Shown one piece after another: positions 32,964 through 45,502 of a stretch of DNA of 64,000 nt (position 1 is its first letter; each line of letters begins with the position of its first letter). Position numbers and translations under genes: made by a program. Where the stretch lies: the NCBI GenBank assembly GCA_022496805.1, contig CM040087.1, positions 4,786,001 through 4,850,000 on the forward strand, read 5' to 3'. The DNA comes from Pohlia nutans. Its lineage: Eukaryota > Streptophyta > Bryopsida > Bryales > Mniaceae. The notes under the pieces were generated by a model that saw only the letters and a list, made by a program, of their open reading frames with translations, did no database searches and had not been told where the DNA came from.

Positions 32964-33939
32964 CAGTGGGGTCCAACATGGAATGGCGTTTTTGGTTTCG
33001 CAGTGAGAAAATTTTCAGTACTGCCAACTTTGAAAGCCTCCCAAGAGCTCAAATATTGGTATTTACCACAAAATGTTTACCAGAGACTTATCTTTAAGTT
33101 AATTATATGTATGACAAATTTCAAGGCCAAAAGATTCACCCAAAAAAAGTTATTCAGAATCTACCAACATTGGTAGCTGTGGAAATTTTTTCACTGCTGC
33201 CAACTTTGACAGCCTCCCAAAGATTGATTTTATTTTTTTTTGCCATGAAATTCTTGATAAAAAAACTTCTTTATGTTAATGACATATGATAAAAATTTCA
33301 AGGCCAAAAGATTAATACAAAAAACGATATTAACAATCTACCAACATGTGTAGTTGTGGGAAACAATGGGGGAAACTACACACATTGGTAGATTGTAAAT
33401 ATTTTTCTTTGTATAGATTTTTTGACCTTGAAATTTGGCATGAATGTTTTTGTCATAAAGAGCATGTTGTACCAAAAATTTCATGGTGAATAGACAATTT
33501 CTCAACCGTAGGGAGGGTGTCAAAGTTGGTAGCAAAGTTTCCCCCATTGTTTCCCACAACTACACATGTTGGTAGATTGTCAATATCTTTTTTTTTATTA
33601 ATCTTTTGGCCTTGAAATTTTTATCATATGTTATTAACATAAAAAAGTTTTTTTTCCAAGAATTTCATGGCAAAAAAAAATGAATTCAATCTTTGGGAGG
33701 CTGTCAAAGTTGGCAGCATTGAATAACTACCAGTGTTGGTAGATTTTGAATAACGTTTTTTTGGTGAATCTTTTGGCCTTGAAATTCGGCATACATATAA
33801 TTAACTTAAAGATAAGTCTCTGGTAAAACTTTCGTGGTAAAATACCAATATTTGAGCTCTCGGGAGGCTTTCAAAGTTGGCAGTACTGAAATTTTCTCAC
33901 TGCGAAATCAAAAACGCCATTCCATGTTGGACCCCACTG
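32964..33939. mobile_element. 1.0-kb foldback element, copy b (TA-flanked)
   Basis: The 976-bp element has CAGTGGGGTCC and GGACCCCACTG ends, flanked by TA (32962-32963 and 33940-33941). It is the same family as 8239-9258, with long inverted arms and repeated ACTGCCAACTTTGA and AAGGCCAAAAGAT blocks. Terminal arm sequence differs between the copies (CAACATGGAATGGCG here), so the ends have diverged more than the core. Confidence 0.8.
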
Positions 33940-34947
33940 TACATTCTAGCGTGCTTTGCATTATTTTAAAAATGTCTCTATTTGAAAATGTATTAAAACT
34001 AATTGGTGATAAATAACATTAAGAAAAATGGATAATGGTTAGATTGAGGTATACTCAACCTAAATAAACATTTTTGTGTTTTCTTTAAGGTTATATTAAA
34101 AAAGATGAATTTGTGAAAGTACATTTTAAAACAAATCACAACTAAAATAGAAAAATGAATATTGTGTGATTTTTGATTCTTTTTGTAATTCCAAATTGAG
34201 GCCCATATGTAATATCTTATTTAGATTATTATGATGAGTATGAAATAACTTTAATCTTCTTTAACATGCTTAAAAAAGCCATAATGATTAAGAAAAACTA
34301 TTTTAAGTTTAGTTCAATAAAAATACATATTTATGTACCAAAATCTGTAGAAATAAGCTTCAGAACTGAACTCCAATATATTTAAAGAGTTTGAAGTTCA
34401 AAATTCAAAAATAGCATTGCAAACAATCTACGTACGTAAAAAAATGTGTTTTGTGACACAAAAAAAATGCACAAGGTTCTTCAATTTAGCAACGCTTTTT
34501 TCAAATTTTGCCATCAAATTTTTTCTTAGGAATACATTTTACTCACTGTTTACAGATTCACAAATTTAGTATCATCAAATCATCCTTTATATAGCCTGGA
34601 AGGTAGAAAAGGGTCAAAAACTACAAACGTGACTTTAAAAAAAGGACATTGTAGTCTGCAACAACCCTAATTTACTTTCACAAAAATTAATTAAGGGTTT
34701 TGAGCTACATATATTTATGAGACTGAAAAAGAGGCCTCCTTGCAAAATTTCATTCTCAAGCAAAAAACAAATCTACCAAAAAAGTATTTTAAAATAGAGA
34801 AACAATTCATCTTTATAAAAAACAACACATTTCAAAATTCAAAAATTCAAACAAATAAAAGGATATTCTTCTTCACATATCTAAACATTAATCCCAAAGT
34901 TTGAAAACCAATGTCCACCATGGAAGACCAAAGCCTGAATCCATTGA
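33940..34947. other. Intergenic; part is duplicated 3' flank of the kinase
   Basis: 33940-34700 is AT-rich with nothing recognised. From about 34720 the sequence matches 13913-14100 and then 14690-14770, the 3' flank of the full-length kinase gene, so the duplication included non-coding DNA. Confidence 0.55.
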
Positions 34948-35820
34948 CTACTTCCAATTGTTCCAAATTGAATAATCCAACTTCAAATTCCACAATCTTT
35001 GTCGAATGTCCTTACAGGTTGGTCGATCTTCCGCAATGTGCGCCCAACACTCGATCATCAACTCCTTCAACTCATGTGGACAATTGCTTGGAATGATAGG
35101 ACGCTCACCATTACACACTTTGTGTCGCAATGCAGAGCCTCTCAATGCTCCAAACGGTTGTTTGCCCGTGATGACTTGGTAACAAGTCATCCCAAAACTG
35201 TACACATCACATGACAATGTGTACAAAGTCCCCTTAGGATCTTTTGCCCTTCCGTAAACCTCGGGTGCCATGTTAGGAGGGGTTCCTTTATTGGCTGTTG
35301 TGAACTCATAGCCCCTCTCAGCTTCGCCAAAATCAATCAACTTCACCTCACCCACACAAGTGCGATCTTCAAAATCGCAGAGACAATTTCCAGGTTTCAA
35401 ATCTTGGTGTACCACTCCACACTCATGGGCATGGATCATTGCTTCTACGATTTGAAGCAATATCTTAATTGTTTCAATGATAGAAAATTGATATGTTTTT
35501 TTCCTAAAATATGACTTGGACATAGCATAGTTTATTAAAGATTCAAGACTTGTTTTTGGAAGCTCTATCACTAGAAAACCTTGTTGCTTTTCCTCGTTAA
35601 AATTGTATCCTATCAATGTCACAACATTTGGATGTTGCACTCTTGCCAACATTTCAGCTTCTGCTTCAAGGCCGGCTCTTTGACCATTTTCAAAAGTAGC
35701 CAAAGCCACATTCATTCCCAACCATTTGCATTTAGAGACCTTTTTATAACCTCCCTGTCCAATACATCGGATGGACTTATACTCTGGGTTTCCTGGGATT
35801 TGGAAGCATCTTGGAACCAT
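34948..35820 (-). pseudogene. 5'-truncated paralogue of the GTPase-kinase: kinase domain only
   Basis: A 290-residue frame from ATG (35818-35820), closely matching the C-terminal kinase of 14771-17308. The GTPase, repeat and helical parts are missing: similarity stops abruptly near 35845, and an in-frame stop lies just upstream. The glycine loop is G21-Q-G23, with Lys26 in the WNK-like position and Ala41 where the beta-3 lysine should be. The HRD motif is HQD (138-140), DFG is at 163-165 and MAPE is kept, but GTPGY is changed to GTPPN. The C-terminus is a few residues longer than in the parent. The frame is intact, so it may encode a small kinase-like protein. Loss of the N-terminus and HRD arginine makes a decaying copy more likely. 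Confidence 0.75.
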
Positions 35821-35845
35821 ACTACTACTACAACTAGGCCGTTGA

Positions 35846-36588
35846 CGGGCATGCTAGCATGTGAGCCTGGGAGCGTGAGCCTAAGAGCCTGTGAGCCTGA
35901 GAGCCCACAGATTTTTTCACTTTTTTTCAGTTTTTTTGGGCTGGACCTATGACCGTGGGCTTTGGGATTTAGGCATTATTTGCTATTAGTTTAGAGGGCA
36001 ATATGAAAGAAATGAGAGCAGTGTATACAAATTGTATGTGAAGATGAGTAGTTGGGCAAAATTATTAAATGTGTGAGGTTTAATGATAATGAAAATGAAT
36101 GTAACAATGTAATGTGGAGTCAAGAGTATTATAAAGCAATGTAATGTGTTAGAATTATGCAAAATGTAAGACTTTCAATTGAATTGGTGTTTCATTGGGA
36201 GTTTAGGCTTTAGGATTCAAATTTGAAGACCAAGACGTGAATAGTTTTAAGATATGTTTTCCATTTTTAAATGTGGTATCAAGAAACACAATGTATAAGA
36301 AATTATGAAAAACAATTAGAATTGAATTAGCGTGATTGAATAAAATTGAAAACATTCAAATTTGAAGATAGACAAGGATTGCAAGGAAAGAGGTAGTGGC
36401 CCTTTTAGTCTCACTACAATCCAGACAAATACATCTGTGTCAAGTAACACATAATAGTCACAATACTCAAGAGTGTAGCGCTATGGCAAAGCATGAAATG
36501 AAGTCGTGGAACTAGATGATGCGGACATAGACTCTTCTATGTCACTACAATCACTAACGGATGCCTCACCATCAGACTCAACTGCCTC
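35846..36588. other. Intergenic, no gene seen
   Basis: Starts with a short GAGCCTG-rich degenerate repeat (35860-35905) where the kinase duplication ends. The rest is AT-rich with no feature noticed. Confidence 0.45.
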
Positions 36589-38570
36589 CTAATCTACAAA
36601 CTCTAAAACACGAGTAGAAACAAACACGGGGCGAGGACTACAATCAGAAATTATACACTGCTTTGCAAATTGTTTAGCAATTCCTTTTGCATAAGACGGT
36701 AGTATGAAGGGTTTAGGGGGACTAGGAAAGAACTCAAGATTAGAGAAGAAAGGTTGGTGAACTCGAGCACTTAGTCCACCGAATCTGAAAGCAAGAAAAA
36801 CCACACTATTAGAAATACTGAAACATAAACCACAAGCAAAGAACTCCATTAATTAATGCAAAACAAATAAACATAAATCGACTTACTTACTGAATCGAGA
36901 TTTCTTCACAATCCGTTCCACTACAATGTCTTCATCGTCCATATCATCCAAGCCCACGACAACCCTGGGCTGGCGAGGCCTACGCGTCATTGGGGGTCGA
37001 ATAAGAGGTGCAATGACTGCCTCAAATATAGCCTTGTCCTCCTCTAGCGCCGCGATGTAGCAGTTCACATTGAGACTAGCATGGATAGAGGCGCCTGCAA
37101 CATCACAAATGTGAACAGTTACAAGTTACCCCAGCAGATAGATTTAGGAAACACTTTTTTACCGATCTGACCTAACTGTCAGATCTGGCTGTACTGTGGT
37201 ATAAAAGCAATAGAGCCAAACTCATTGGCACGCCACATTTTCCCAGATAACTGATTTCTTGCTTGAAGTACTCTCTTCTGATTTTATGCCTACCGAGTAG
37301 CTTTCTGTTTGTACTTGTATGCTCTGATCAATCTGTCTTCCCTCGGTTTGTGATTACTGACCTAGTTTTGAGTATTCTATAGCGAATTCCCTTTAAATTC
37401 CTTTCCCTCGGTAGCTACCAACCCCTCCGGTACTGATTACCGAGTAGGTTCTTACAAGTAGGAGCTACCAATATCACAAAGATATATACAATTTACATGT
37501 GGATTCACTTGATATCTTACTTATTCTAAACTTGCATTCAATTCACAACACGGTCCATTTGACAAATCTTGAAATAAACTATTGGTTCACTTTAATATAA
37601 ACATTGAGTCTATTGGCTAACATATATTCAATTGGGAATTCAAATTTAAATTCATTGTACAACATCAATTGAATGCATTGGAGTTCAATTGATAATTTAG
37701 ATTCATGGCTTAGAAACATAATGAGTTTGAAAACGCACCTAAATATAACACGCTTTACTGCAAGGTCTGATCCCTTGAATGCTAAAAAACCCTCAGACTT
37801 CTTGAAATGATCGTGGCCTTTAAAGTATGTCAGAAATACATAGTCCCAAAGGTGGATTCGCCACTCTTCTATGAATGCACTCAACGAAAGCGGCTCAAGA
37901 GGAGAATCCATGGAAATGCAAATATTGACAGCACGAACAATGTCTTCAAAGGATTCTACTGCATTTTCTTCTATCTGTAAGGTGTGAAGTATACTCATCA
38001 AAATTGATTGGTAAAATTTTAAAAGAACGATTGCAAATATTTTAGAAACCAAACATCACAAATAATCAAGATCCAATGCACGTATGCTCAACCAGATTAA
38101 ATGATTCATGAATTACATACCCCAGCCCACCAGCATGCCTTGATAAGGAAAGTGCCCAATTTTTCTTTGCTCATAAGTTTAGAAGGGAATCGAGAAGCTT
38201 CGCGGGTCGCAATGAAAGAGTTAAATAGTTTATTCTATTTGACGTTGTGAACAGGAGCTACATTTGATGTAGCAATGAGTTGGAGCTTCTCCAAAGTTGA
38301 TTCGGGTATGGAATTTGTTGTCCAATGTGTCATAATCTGCAACAATAAGATGATAATTATCAATTAGCATCTATGTGAAAGAAATGAGATGTACTCACAC
38401 CTCCTTGAGAAAATCATCTCCAATTACAGGGTTTGCAATGGCAGCCAGTTTGCCCAACTTCACGCTCATCTTGGCCGTCTTTGCTTTGATCGCGGCTTTC
38501 ATAGCCGCAACAATACTCCCAGCAGAAATATCTTCAAGATGGGTTTGCGCACGAGTCCACAAACATTGCC
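36589..38570 (-). pseudogene. Broken multi-exon gene of unknown function
   Basis: Minus-strand exon candidates with GT..AG borders: about 38401-38570, 38121-38336, 37739-37974, 36887-37094 and 36589-36784. The first three join in frame, and the last two join in frame at a GTAAGT donor (36886) and TTTCAG acceptor (36785). The third-to-fourth join does not keep frame, so an exon or border is missed. A TAG at 38235-38237 lies inside the second exon. The 5' end runs into the satellite-like region at about 38571 without a start. The last exons encode a basic, Arg- and Pro-rich stretch followed by an FGGLSARVHQPFFSN segment and end at 36589. I do not recognise the family. It could also be a gene fragment captured by a transposon. 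Confidence 0.5.
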
Positions 38571-40490
38571 GTCATGAGACTTTGAACTTATTGAACAATC
38601 CAGTGGCCTAAGAGTATGTTGTCGGCCCTGAGAGCGATCCTAAGGTACTGGGGCTTAATTACGATACCATGAGCACTGCTATCACGACTCCCTAGCACGG
38701 CCATCACGACACACGATCACGGTCAACACGAGTTGGAGATCAAAGCCAACGCGACACCATGAGCACGGCCATTACAAGGCCATGAGCTCAGCTATCACAA
38801 GACCATGGGCACTGCCATTACGAGTCAACGAGCATTAGCCCTCACGAGTACCGGCCAACGAGCACAGGCAATCAGGAGACTTTGAACTTGATGATCGTTC
38901 AAATGGATCAAGAGTTTGGGTTAGCCCCGAGAGCAATTCCAAAGTGTTGGGGTTTGAGCACGAGACCACGAGCATGGTCAACAGAAGACCACAAGCCCGA
39001 GTATCCGAGTATGTCAACACGAAAATCACAGTCAACACAAGATCACAAGCTCGGCCATCATGAGTCTGGCAATGCGATCGTCACGAGCCAGGCCATCACA
39101 AGAACGAGACTACGATTACAAGCCATCAGAAGAACACAAGGTAGTTGATCAATAGAGTGCCCTAAGAGTTGAGTGTTGGGCCCGAGAGCTATTCTAAGGT
39201 AGTAGGGCTTGATCGCGAGACCACGAGCACGGCCATCACAAAACATGTGCATGGTCAACTTGAGACCACAAATACGGCCATTACTAGACCAAGGCTATGG
39301 CCAACACGACACCATGATCTCGGCCAACACGACATCACGAGCACGTTTATGAGGATACCAAGGGCACTGCCGTCACGACACCACGAGCACGGCCATCAAG
39401 ATAACGAGACCACGAACTGAGCCCATCACCAGAGCACAAAATAGTTGATCAAATTTGTGACTTTAGATATGGGTGTCGGCTCTGAGGGTTATCCCAAGAG
39501 AATAAGGATTGATCACGAGACTAAGGAAATTGCTGTCACGAAACTACGAACACGGCGACCACGAGACCACAAGCACGGCTATATCGAGACCACGGCCACA
39601 ACCAACACAACACCACGAGCACGGCCAGCACGGCATCACAAGTACGGCTTGATCACAAAACTAAGAGCACTGCCGTTACCAGACCAGGGAGGACGGCCAT
39701 CAATAACGAGACCACGAGCTATGCACAAACTTTTTTGATCAAACCTTTGACCTTAGACTTGGGTGTCGGCCCCAAGGGCTATCCCAAGGGAAGAAGGCTT
39801 GATCACGAGACTAAGGGCATTGTCATCACGAGACTAGAGATGACAGCCATCAATAACGAGACCACAAGTTAGGCACGAACTTTTTTGATCAAACCTTTGA
39901 CCTTAAACTTGGGTGTCGGCCTCGACCGCCTTTCCTCGGTCATAAGGCTTGATCACGAGATCAAGGGCACTGCCGTCACGAGACCAGAGAGGACAGCTAT
40001 CAATAACAAGACCACAAGCTAAGCACAAACTATTTTGATCAAACCTTTGACCTTAGACTTGGGTGTCTGCCCCAAGGGCTATCCCAAGGGAAGAAGGCTT
40101 GATCACAAGACTAAGGGCATTGTCATTACAAGACTAGAGATGACGGCCATCAATAATGAGACCACAAGCTAGGCACGAACTTTTTTGATCAAACCTTTGA
40201 CCTTGAATTTGGGTGTCGGCCCCGAGGGCCTTCCCTCGGTCATAAGGCTTGATCACAAAACCACTTAAACAGTCAACACAAGACCACAAACACGGCCCTA
40301 AAGAGACCACAAGCATGGAATCACGAGAATGGTCATGACCAGACCGGTACATTCAAAAAACTTGATCAGATTAGTGTCTTGAGAGTTGGATGTCGGCTCT
40401 GAGAGCCCTCCGAAGGTGCTGGTACTTGATCTCTTGACCAACTGCATGTCCATGACGAGACCACGAGCACAACCACCAACCATCATACAT
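38571..40490. repeat. Satellite-like array of CACGAG-rich repeats, 150-bp period
   Basis: Short degenerate units such as ACCACGAGCACGGCCATCAC are reiterated in a higher-order pattern. The anchor GATCAAACCTTTGACC occurs at 39737, 39887, 40037 and 40187, exactly 150 bp apart. Related GATC anchors at 39147 and 39447 are 300 bp apart. Each unit also carries TTGGGTGTCGGCC. Short open frames across it are by-products of the repeat. It borders the truncated gene at 38571. Confidence 0.8.
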
Positions 40491-42417
40491 TATTTTTTAT
40501 ATATCTAGAATTTTAATTTTTTGACGAAATTGTGATAGTTGTTAGTTGGCAGTTTTTTTCACTGCAGACTTTGAATATTTTTAGCGATGTGAAAAACTTT
40601 TTTTTTTCAATTTTTTTTTTTCATTGTAACATGGAGAGTATTTTGTACATGTAGAAAAAATTTCAAAAAATTTGGAAATTATTTTATTTTGACGATTAAT
40701 TTGGGTGATCTCTAGAATTTAGATCAACAAAGGTAGGGCTCATATGAGGTCTCGGCCCCGACGGTCTATCCATGGTGACCCCCCTTGATCAAGTTGCCTA
40801 TCATCACAATGTGCAAAACTTTTTTTTTTCAATTATTAAAAATTTATAAACAAGTAATTCAATGATCATTAGATCAAGGTGTTACGCCGTAGTTGTGGTC
40901 TCGGACCCGAGACCCTAATTTCACCCCAACCTCTTGATCAAGGTCTTGGTCTTTTATTTTAAATCATGCATTATTTTTTATAGATCTAGAATTTTAAGTT
41001 TTTGACAAAACCGTGAGGGTTGTTTATTGGCAGTTTTTTCACTGCTAACTTTGGATATTTTTAACGATACATGTGAAAAAAAAATCAATTTTTTCTGGCA
41101 CTATATCATAGAGAGTAATTTTTACAAGTAGAAAATTTTTCAATTTTGTTTTTTTTTTTTTAAACTATCAATTTGGGTGATTCCTAGATCCGAGATCAAG
41201 AAAGGTGGGGCTTATATGGGGTCTCGGCCCTAAAGGTGCATTCATGGTTCCCCCTTTGATCAAGTTGCCTATCACTATGATATGAATTTTTTTTAGTTGT
41301 TTTAATTTTTAAACAAGTAATTTAGGTGATCTCTAAATCAAGGTGTTACACCGTAAATGTGGTCTCGGGCCTAAGAACTCACTTTCATCCCAACCTCTTG
41401 ATCAAAGTCTTGATTTTTTGTTGTAGATCATGCATGCTTTTTTGTACATGAAGAATTGTATTTATTTTTTATTAAGTCGTTCTTATTAATAAACCCCTCT
41501 CCCACCCCAACCTATTGATTAAGTCCGTGATTTTGAATTTGTACAACTATAGACAAATTCACCACGACGCGCACCTGGGCCACTTCACCACACCCTAGGG
41601 TCTACACCAATACCCCAAGTCCCATTATGAGCATCAACAAGACAATTTTGCACTCATCATGCCCGCAAGGAGCACGTGACGACAATACTAGTAGAGTGAG
41701 TTCATCATGACGAGTATCCCACGACCCAAAGTTTATTGAAGAAATTTGATCAAGTGAATGGGGCTTCAATAAGCTCTCGATATCGAGGGCTCATCCATGG
41801 TCTACGAGTTTGATAAAAAAAAACAATTGACATAAGGCCCCACTGAGCCTAAAGACCCAAATCTTGAATGAACAACAACACAAACACGATCATCACAACA
41901 TGCACCCGGACCACATCACCATCACGGCCTAGGACCCAGACCAACACCCCCAAGCCCAACAACAAGCATCTATGAGATAATCTTGCATACAACATCACCA
42001 CAAAGAGCACGTGACGACATCGCAAGTAGGGTGAGCTCAACATGACGAGTACCCCACAACCTAAAGTTCTTCAATAACATTTGATGAAGTGGATGGGGCT
42101 CAAATGAGCTCTCGGCACGAAGGGCTCATCCTTGGCCTATTCACTTCATCACACAACCTAGCTAAGTCACCACCATAGCCAAACCATCACCACATGCCCT
42201 AAGACGAGCATCAACAAAATAATTATGCATTCATCACCATTACTGTGACTAAAAATTCAAATGTAGAATTTCCAAAACAATCAACACGATCATCATGATA
42301 TGCACCACTGCCACAACAACACCACGGCCAAGGGCATAAACCAGCAAACCAAGCCCAAAACAAGCATCATCAAGATAATTATGCATACAACATCATCCAG
42401 ATGAGCACTTGACGAGT
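40491..42417. repeat. Diverged long-period repeats continuing the satellite-like region
   Basis: Two units share ATCTAGAATTTTAA anchors at 40503 and 40984 (481 bp apart) and a TTGGCAGTTTTTTCACTGC-like block. Further right, AGCACGTGACGAC recurs at 41671 and 42006, with a weaker copy near 42414. Between them are reiterated GGTCTCGG and CTTGATCAAG strings. No gene is supported. Confidence 0.6.
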
Positions 42418-44162
42418 TGATGTAGTTAGAACTTTTAGGCTAGTATAAGATTAGTTCTAAAATTTGTAGACAAACTAAAACATTTTGTAAACTAAAAATA
42501 GAAGAATAGTAGAATTACATGCATTAATTCCAAAAAGTATCAAAAAGTTAAAAAGAAAGTACAAGGAATGGTAGAAAAGTAATAAAGTAGAATAACAAAA
42601 GTGAAAGCAAAAGTTGAGCCAAAGAAAAAGCAAGGGATTTAAAGAGGTGGAGTCATGACACGTGTCATGTAAAGAGAAAAGGTGGCAGTTAAGCGGTTGC
42701 ACCCCTCCCGCTTGTACAAGAGCAGTTGCAGCAACTGCTCTCTCAGCAGTTTTGCTCGTCGTCTTCATTGTTCTTTGTGAAAACCAATTTGTAATTCAAT
42801 GAAAATTCTTCTGCTTATCTTGTGTGTGTATTGTGTGTAATTAAGTTGTATGAGCGACGGGTTTTTCTTTGCTGTGAGAGTACTATGTGAGCGGAGCCTG
42901 AGCCTGAGACAGTGTGTGTGTTCACTGTGTTCACTGCGACTAAAATTGTTGGAGTGAGTGTCGGAGTACTGGAGTTTGTGATCGATTTTGTGTGAATCTG
43001 TGTGAGCGCGGTGAGCGGAGAGAACGCCGGTATTTTTCTGAAGGGCGCAACGACGGTGTTACGTTTTTTTCTTGGCTCTTCTGGAACCCTACCCACTCCC
43101 TGATTCAAGATTTTTGCCCTCGTGTATTTTTGTGTGGGTTGTTTATTTCGAGATATGCTTGGGTTGGTGTCTTCAGAGGTGAATCATTATTTCTGGCTGA
43201 GGGTTTGTGAGTGTTGAGGCGGTGGACACGAGCGGTGAAAAATTGCAGGTGTTTGAGTTTTCGTGAGTATTGGAGTAATCCGGGAGTCGCTGTGAGTGCG
43301 GCAGCCTGTGAGTTCGGCGATTGTGACTTTTGGGATTGACGGAGTGTGTGTAGCGTTGGGGTTTCAATTCTTGTGAGTACCGATAGCGATCAATTGTTGG
43401 TGAGTACCGAAGTAACTTGAGCAGAGCGGTGATGGTGACTGAAGGTGCAGAGTGAGAGCTGGAGTGCGTTACTGAAGTGCCGTGACAATTGAGGAGCCTG
43501 AGCCTGAGCCTGAGTTTCTGAACCTGAGTGGAGCGATCAGAGTGTGAGCGCAGTAAGTTTGAGAGCGTCGGTGATTTGAAGAGTGCCGTGACTGTGTGAG
43601 CCGGGGTTTCAGTTCCTGATAATGCTAAAGTAACCAAAGTGAGTGCTGCTGGAGGTCGTCGACTTGAGGTGGCTGGGAAACGAGAGTGAAGAACTCTGTG
43701 ACTGTGAATGCGCAATTGGTGTGAAGGTACGTTGTGGCAATCATCATCTGCATTTGGTTCCAAAGTTGACTGCTCTTGCTAAAAAAAAAAAAGCCCTGAT
43801 TGCCTAAAATTGTGGAATTCAATGCCAGCAATCTTAAGTAAGGCCATCAAACTTTGTTAAATTTGGATTTCTTGTCCGTGCAGTCAAAAGAAACTGAATT
43901 ATGTGTCAAAAACAATCTTTTTATTTGTTTGTGGTGATGATGTGAGGAGGATGAAATAAGGTTTATTGTGGTTTACAAGAGTGAGTGAGAACAGACGGTG
44001 TGCAAAGCATGAGCACTGGTGTGATCAAGAATTGAGTACAAGGAGACGAGGAAGAATGTTGGAGCTGTAGAGAGATGCAGTAGAGCTTGACTATACATTT
44101 ACTTTTATTAATCAATTTTCTCTTGCCACGGTGAGAGGCTGTGCTTGGTTGTGTTTTGCAGG
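42418..44162. other. Unassigned region, possibly part of a retrotransposon
   Basis: 42418-42840 looks LTR-like: a TG start, and an A-rich part followed by ACACGTGTCATG and an end rich in TTGTGTGTG. No second LTR was found. 42840-43760 is GTGAGTG- and GCCTGAGCC-rich. A 196-codon minus-strand frame there is low-complexity Ser, Thr, Arg and His and is not considered a gene. Confidence 0.3.
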
Positions 44163-44455
44163 TGTTAGTTAGAGAAAGAATACGAGAATAAAATCTCGTT
44201 GTAATCCTTTCAAGAAGGAATTATTGAAGGTAAGAGATGAGAGCACAAGGCACACACATACACACAAGGAATGCATAGAAAGAGATGATCTTTACTCAAA
44301 GGCCTTCCACCTTAAGTAGTGTACACTAGGGGGTCACCATGGACAAACCATATGGGATAACTCATCACAAGGACACTCTAGAGATCAGCCCATGCCTAAC
44401 CCCTCTTCCCACACACCATTATTTAGCACCCGAACCTCTTTAGCTCCTAGCAATA

Positions 44456-45502
44456 CTACCGTACATCAATTACCTCAATACTCCCACTTTGCTTAGAGCC
44501 AAAGCCTCTAAGTCCAAATGCTATTACTAATCGTTGGTGTCGGTCTCTACAAAGACCCTTTGTGAGCACATCCGCCACCATGTGCTCCGTTGGACAATAC
44601 TCCAACCGTATAACTCCCAATTCCAACTTCTCCCGAATGAAGTGGTATTGAACATCAATGTGCTTCGTGCGTGAATGATGTGTAGGGTTCTTTGCAAGTG
44701 AAATGCACCCTTGGTTGTCACACATGATCGTTGTAGCCTCACCTTGTGTGCAACCCACATCGACCATTAGTTGCCTCAACCAAATGGCCTCCTTCGTGGC
44801 ATGGCTCGTAGCCATGTACTCGGCTTCCACCGTTGATGTCGCCGTGGTTTGTTGCCGCTTGCTATTCCACGATACCGCTCCCGATCCGACCTTGAATATG
44901 TAGCCCGTTGTCGATCTTCGATTGCTCGTGTCTCCCGCGTAGTCCGCGTCGCAATAGCCGCTCAATACAATGTCTTTGCCGCCAAGACACAACTTGACAT
45001 CGCTTGTGCCCTTCAAGTAGCGCATAATCCTCTTGACCATCATCCAATGCATTGAGCCCGGTCTCGCCATGTATTGATTCACCACGCTAATTGGATACGC
45101 GAGGTCGGGCCGTGTCGCAATCATCGCATACATCAACGACCCCACCGCTTGCTTGTATGACACCTCCGCCATGGATTTGGCCTCCGCCGCATACTCCTCC
45201 TCCGAAAGCTTGACAAGCTTGGAGTTTGCATCCAATGGTGTTGCCACGGGCTTACAATCCTCCATCCCGAATCTCTTGAGCACGTCCATCACATACTTGC
45301 CTTGACTCATGGTGATAGTGCGTGTAGCCCTGTCTCGCACAAACTCAACACCAAGACAAAAGTGCAATTCTCCAAGATCACTCATCTCGTACTCTCTCTC
45401 AAGCATGCCTTTTAATGCATTCATTGAACTCATGAGGCTTGCAAGAATGATCAAATCATCAACATATATGATCACAATCACCACATGTTGTCCCTCTTGC
45501 AT
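44456..45502 (-). pseudogene. Copia pol, C-terminal part: RT end and RNase H
   Basis: This 348-codon frame begins inside reverse transcriptase. It carries the catalytic YVDD box (residues 13-16 of this segment) and the RT thumb/connection. RNase H follows, with GYCDADYAGD, STVEAEYMA and the terminal TKHIDVQYHF and VADVLTKGL motifs typical of Ty1/copia. It is the direct continuation of 45503-47009 in a different frame; the shift lies at 45518-45530, just upstream of the YFMQEG-type sequence. It stops at 44456 close to the expected 3' LTR. Confidence 0.88.

Noticed and set aside
38375..38611. 78-codon plus-strand frame with a hydrophobic stretch
   Set aside because: It is antisense to a better-supported exon of the broken minus-strand gene, with splice sites.
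39169..39738. Open frames of 83 and 97 codons in the satellite
   Set aside because: They follow the repeat units and have no independent support.
38571..40490. CRISPR-like array
   Set aside because: Units are degenerate tandem repeats without constant repeats separated by unique spacers, and the genome is eukaryotic.
43173..43763. 196-codon minus-strand frame
   Set aside because: Low-complexity Ser, Thr, His and Arg composition, produced by GTGAGTG- and GCCTGAG-rich DNA on the other strand.
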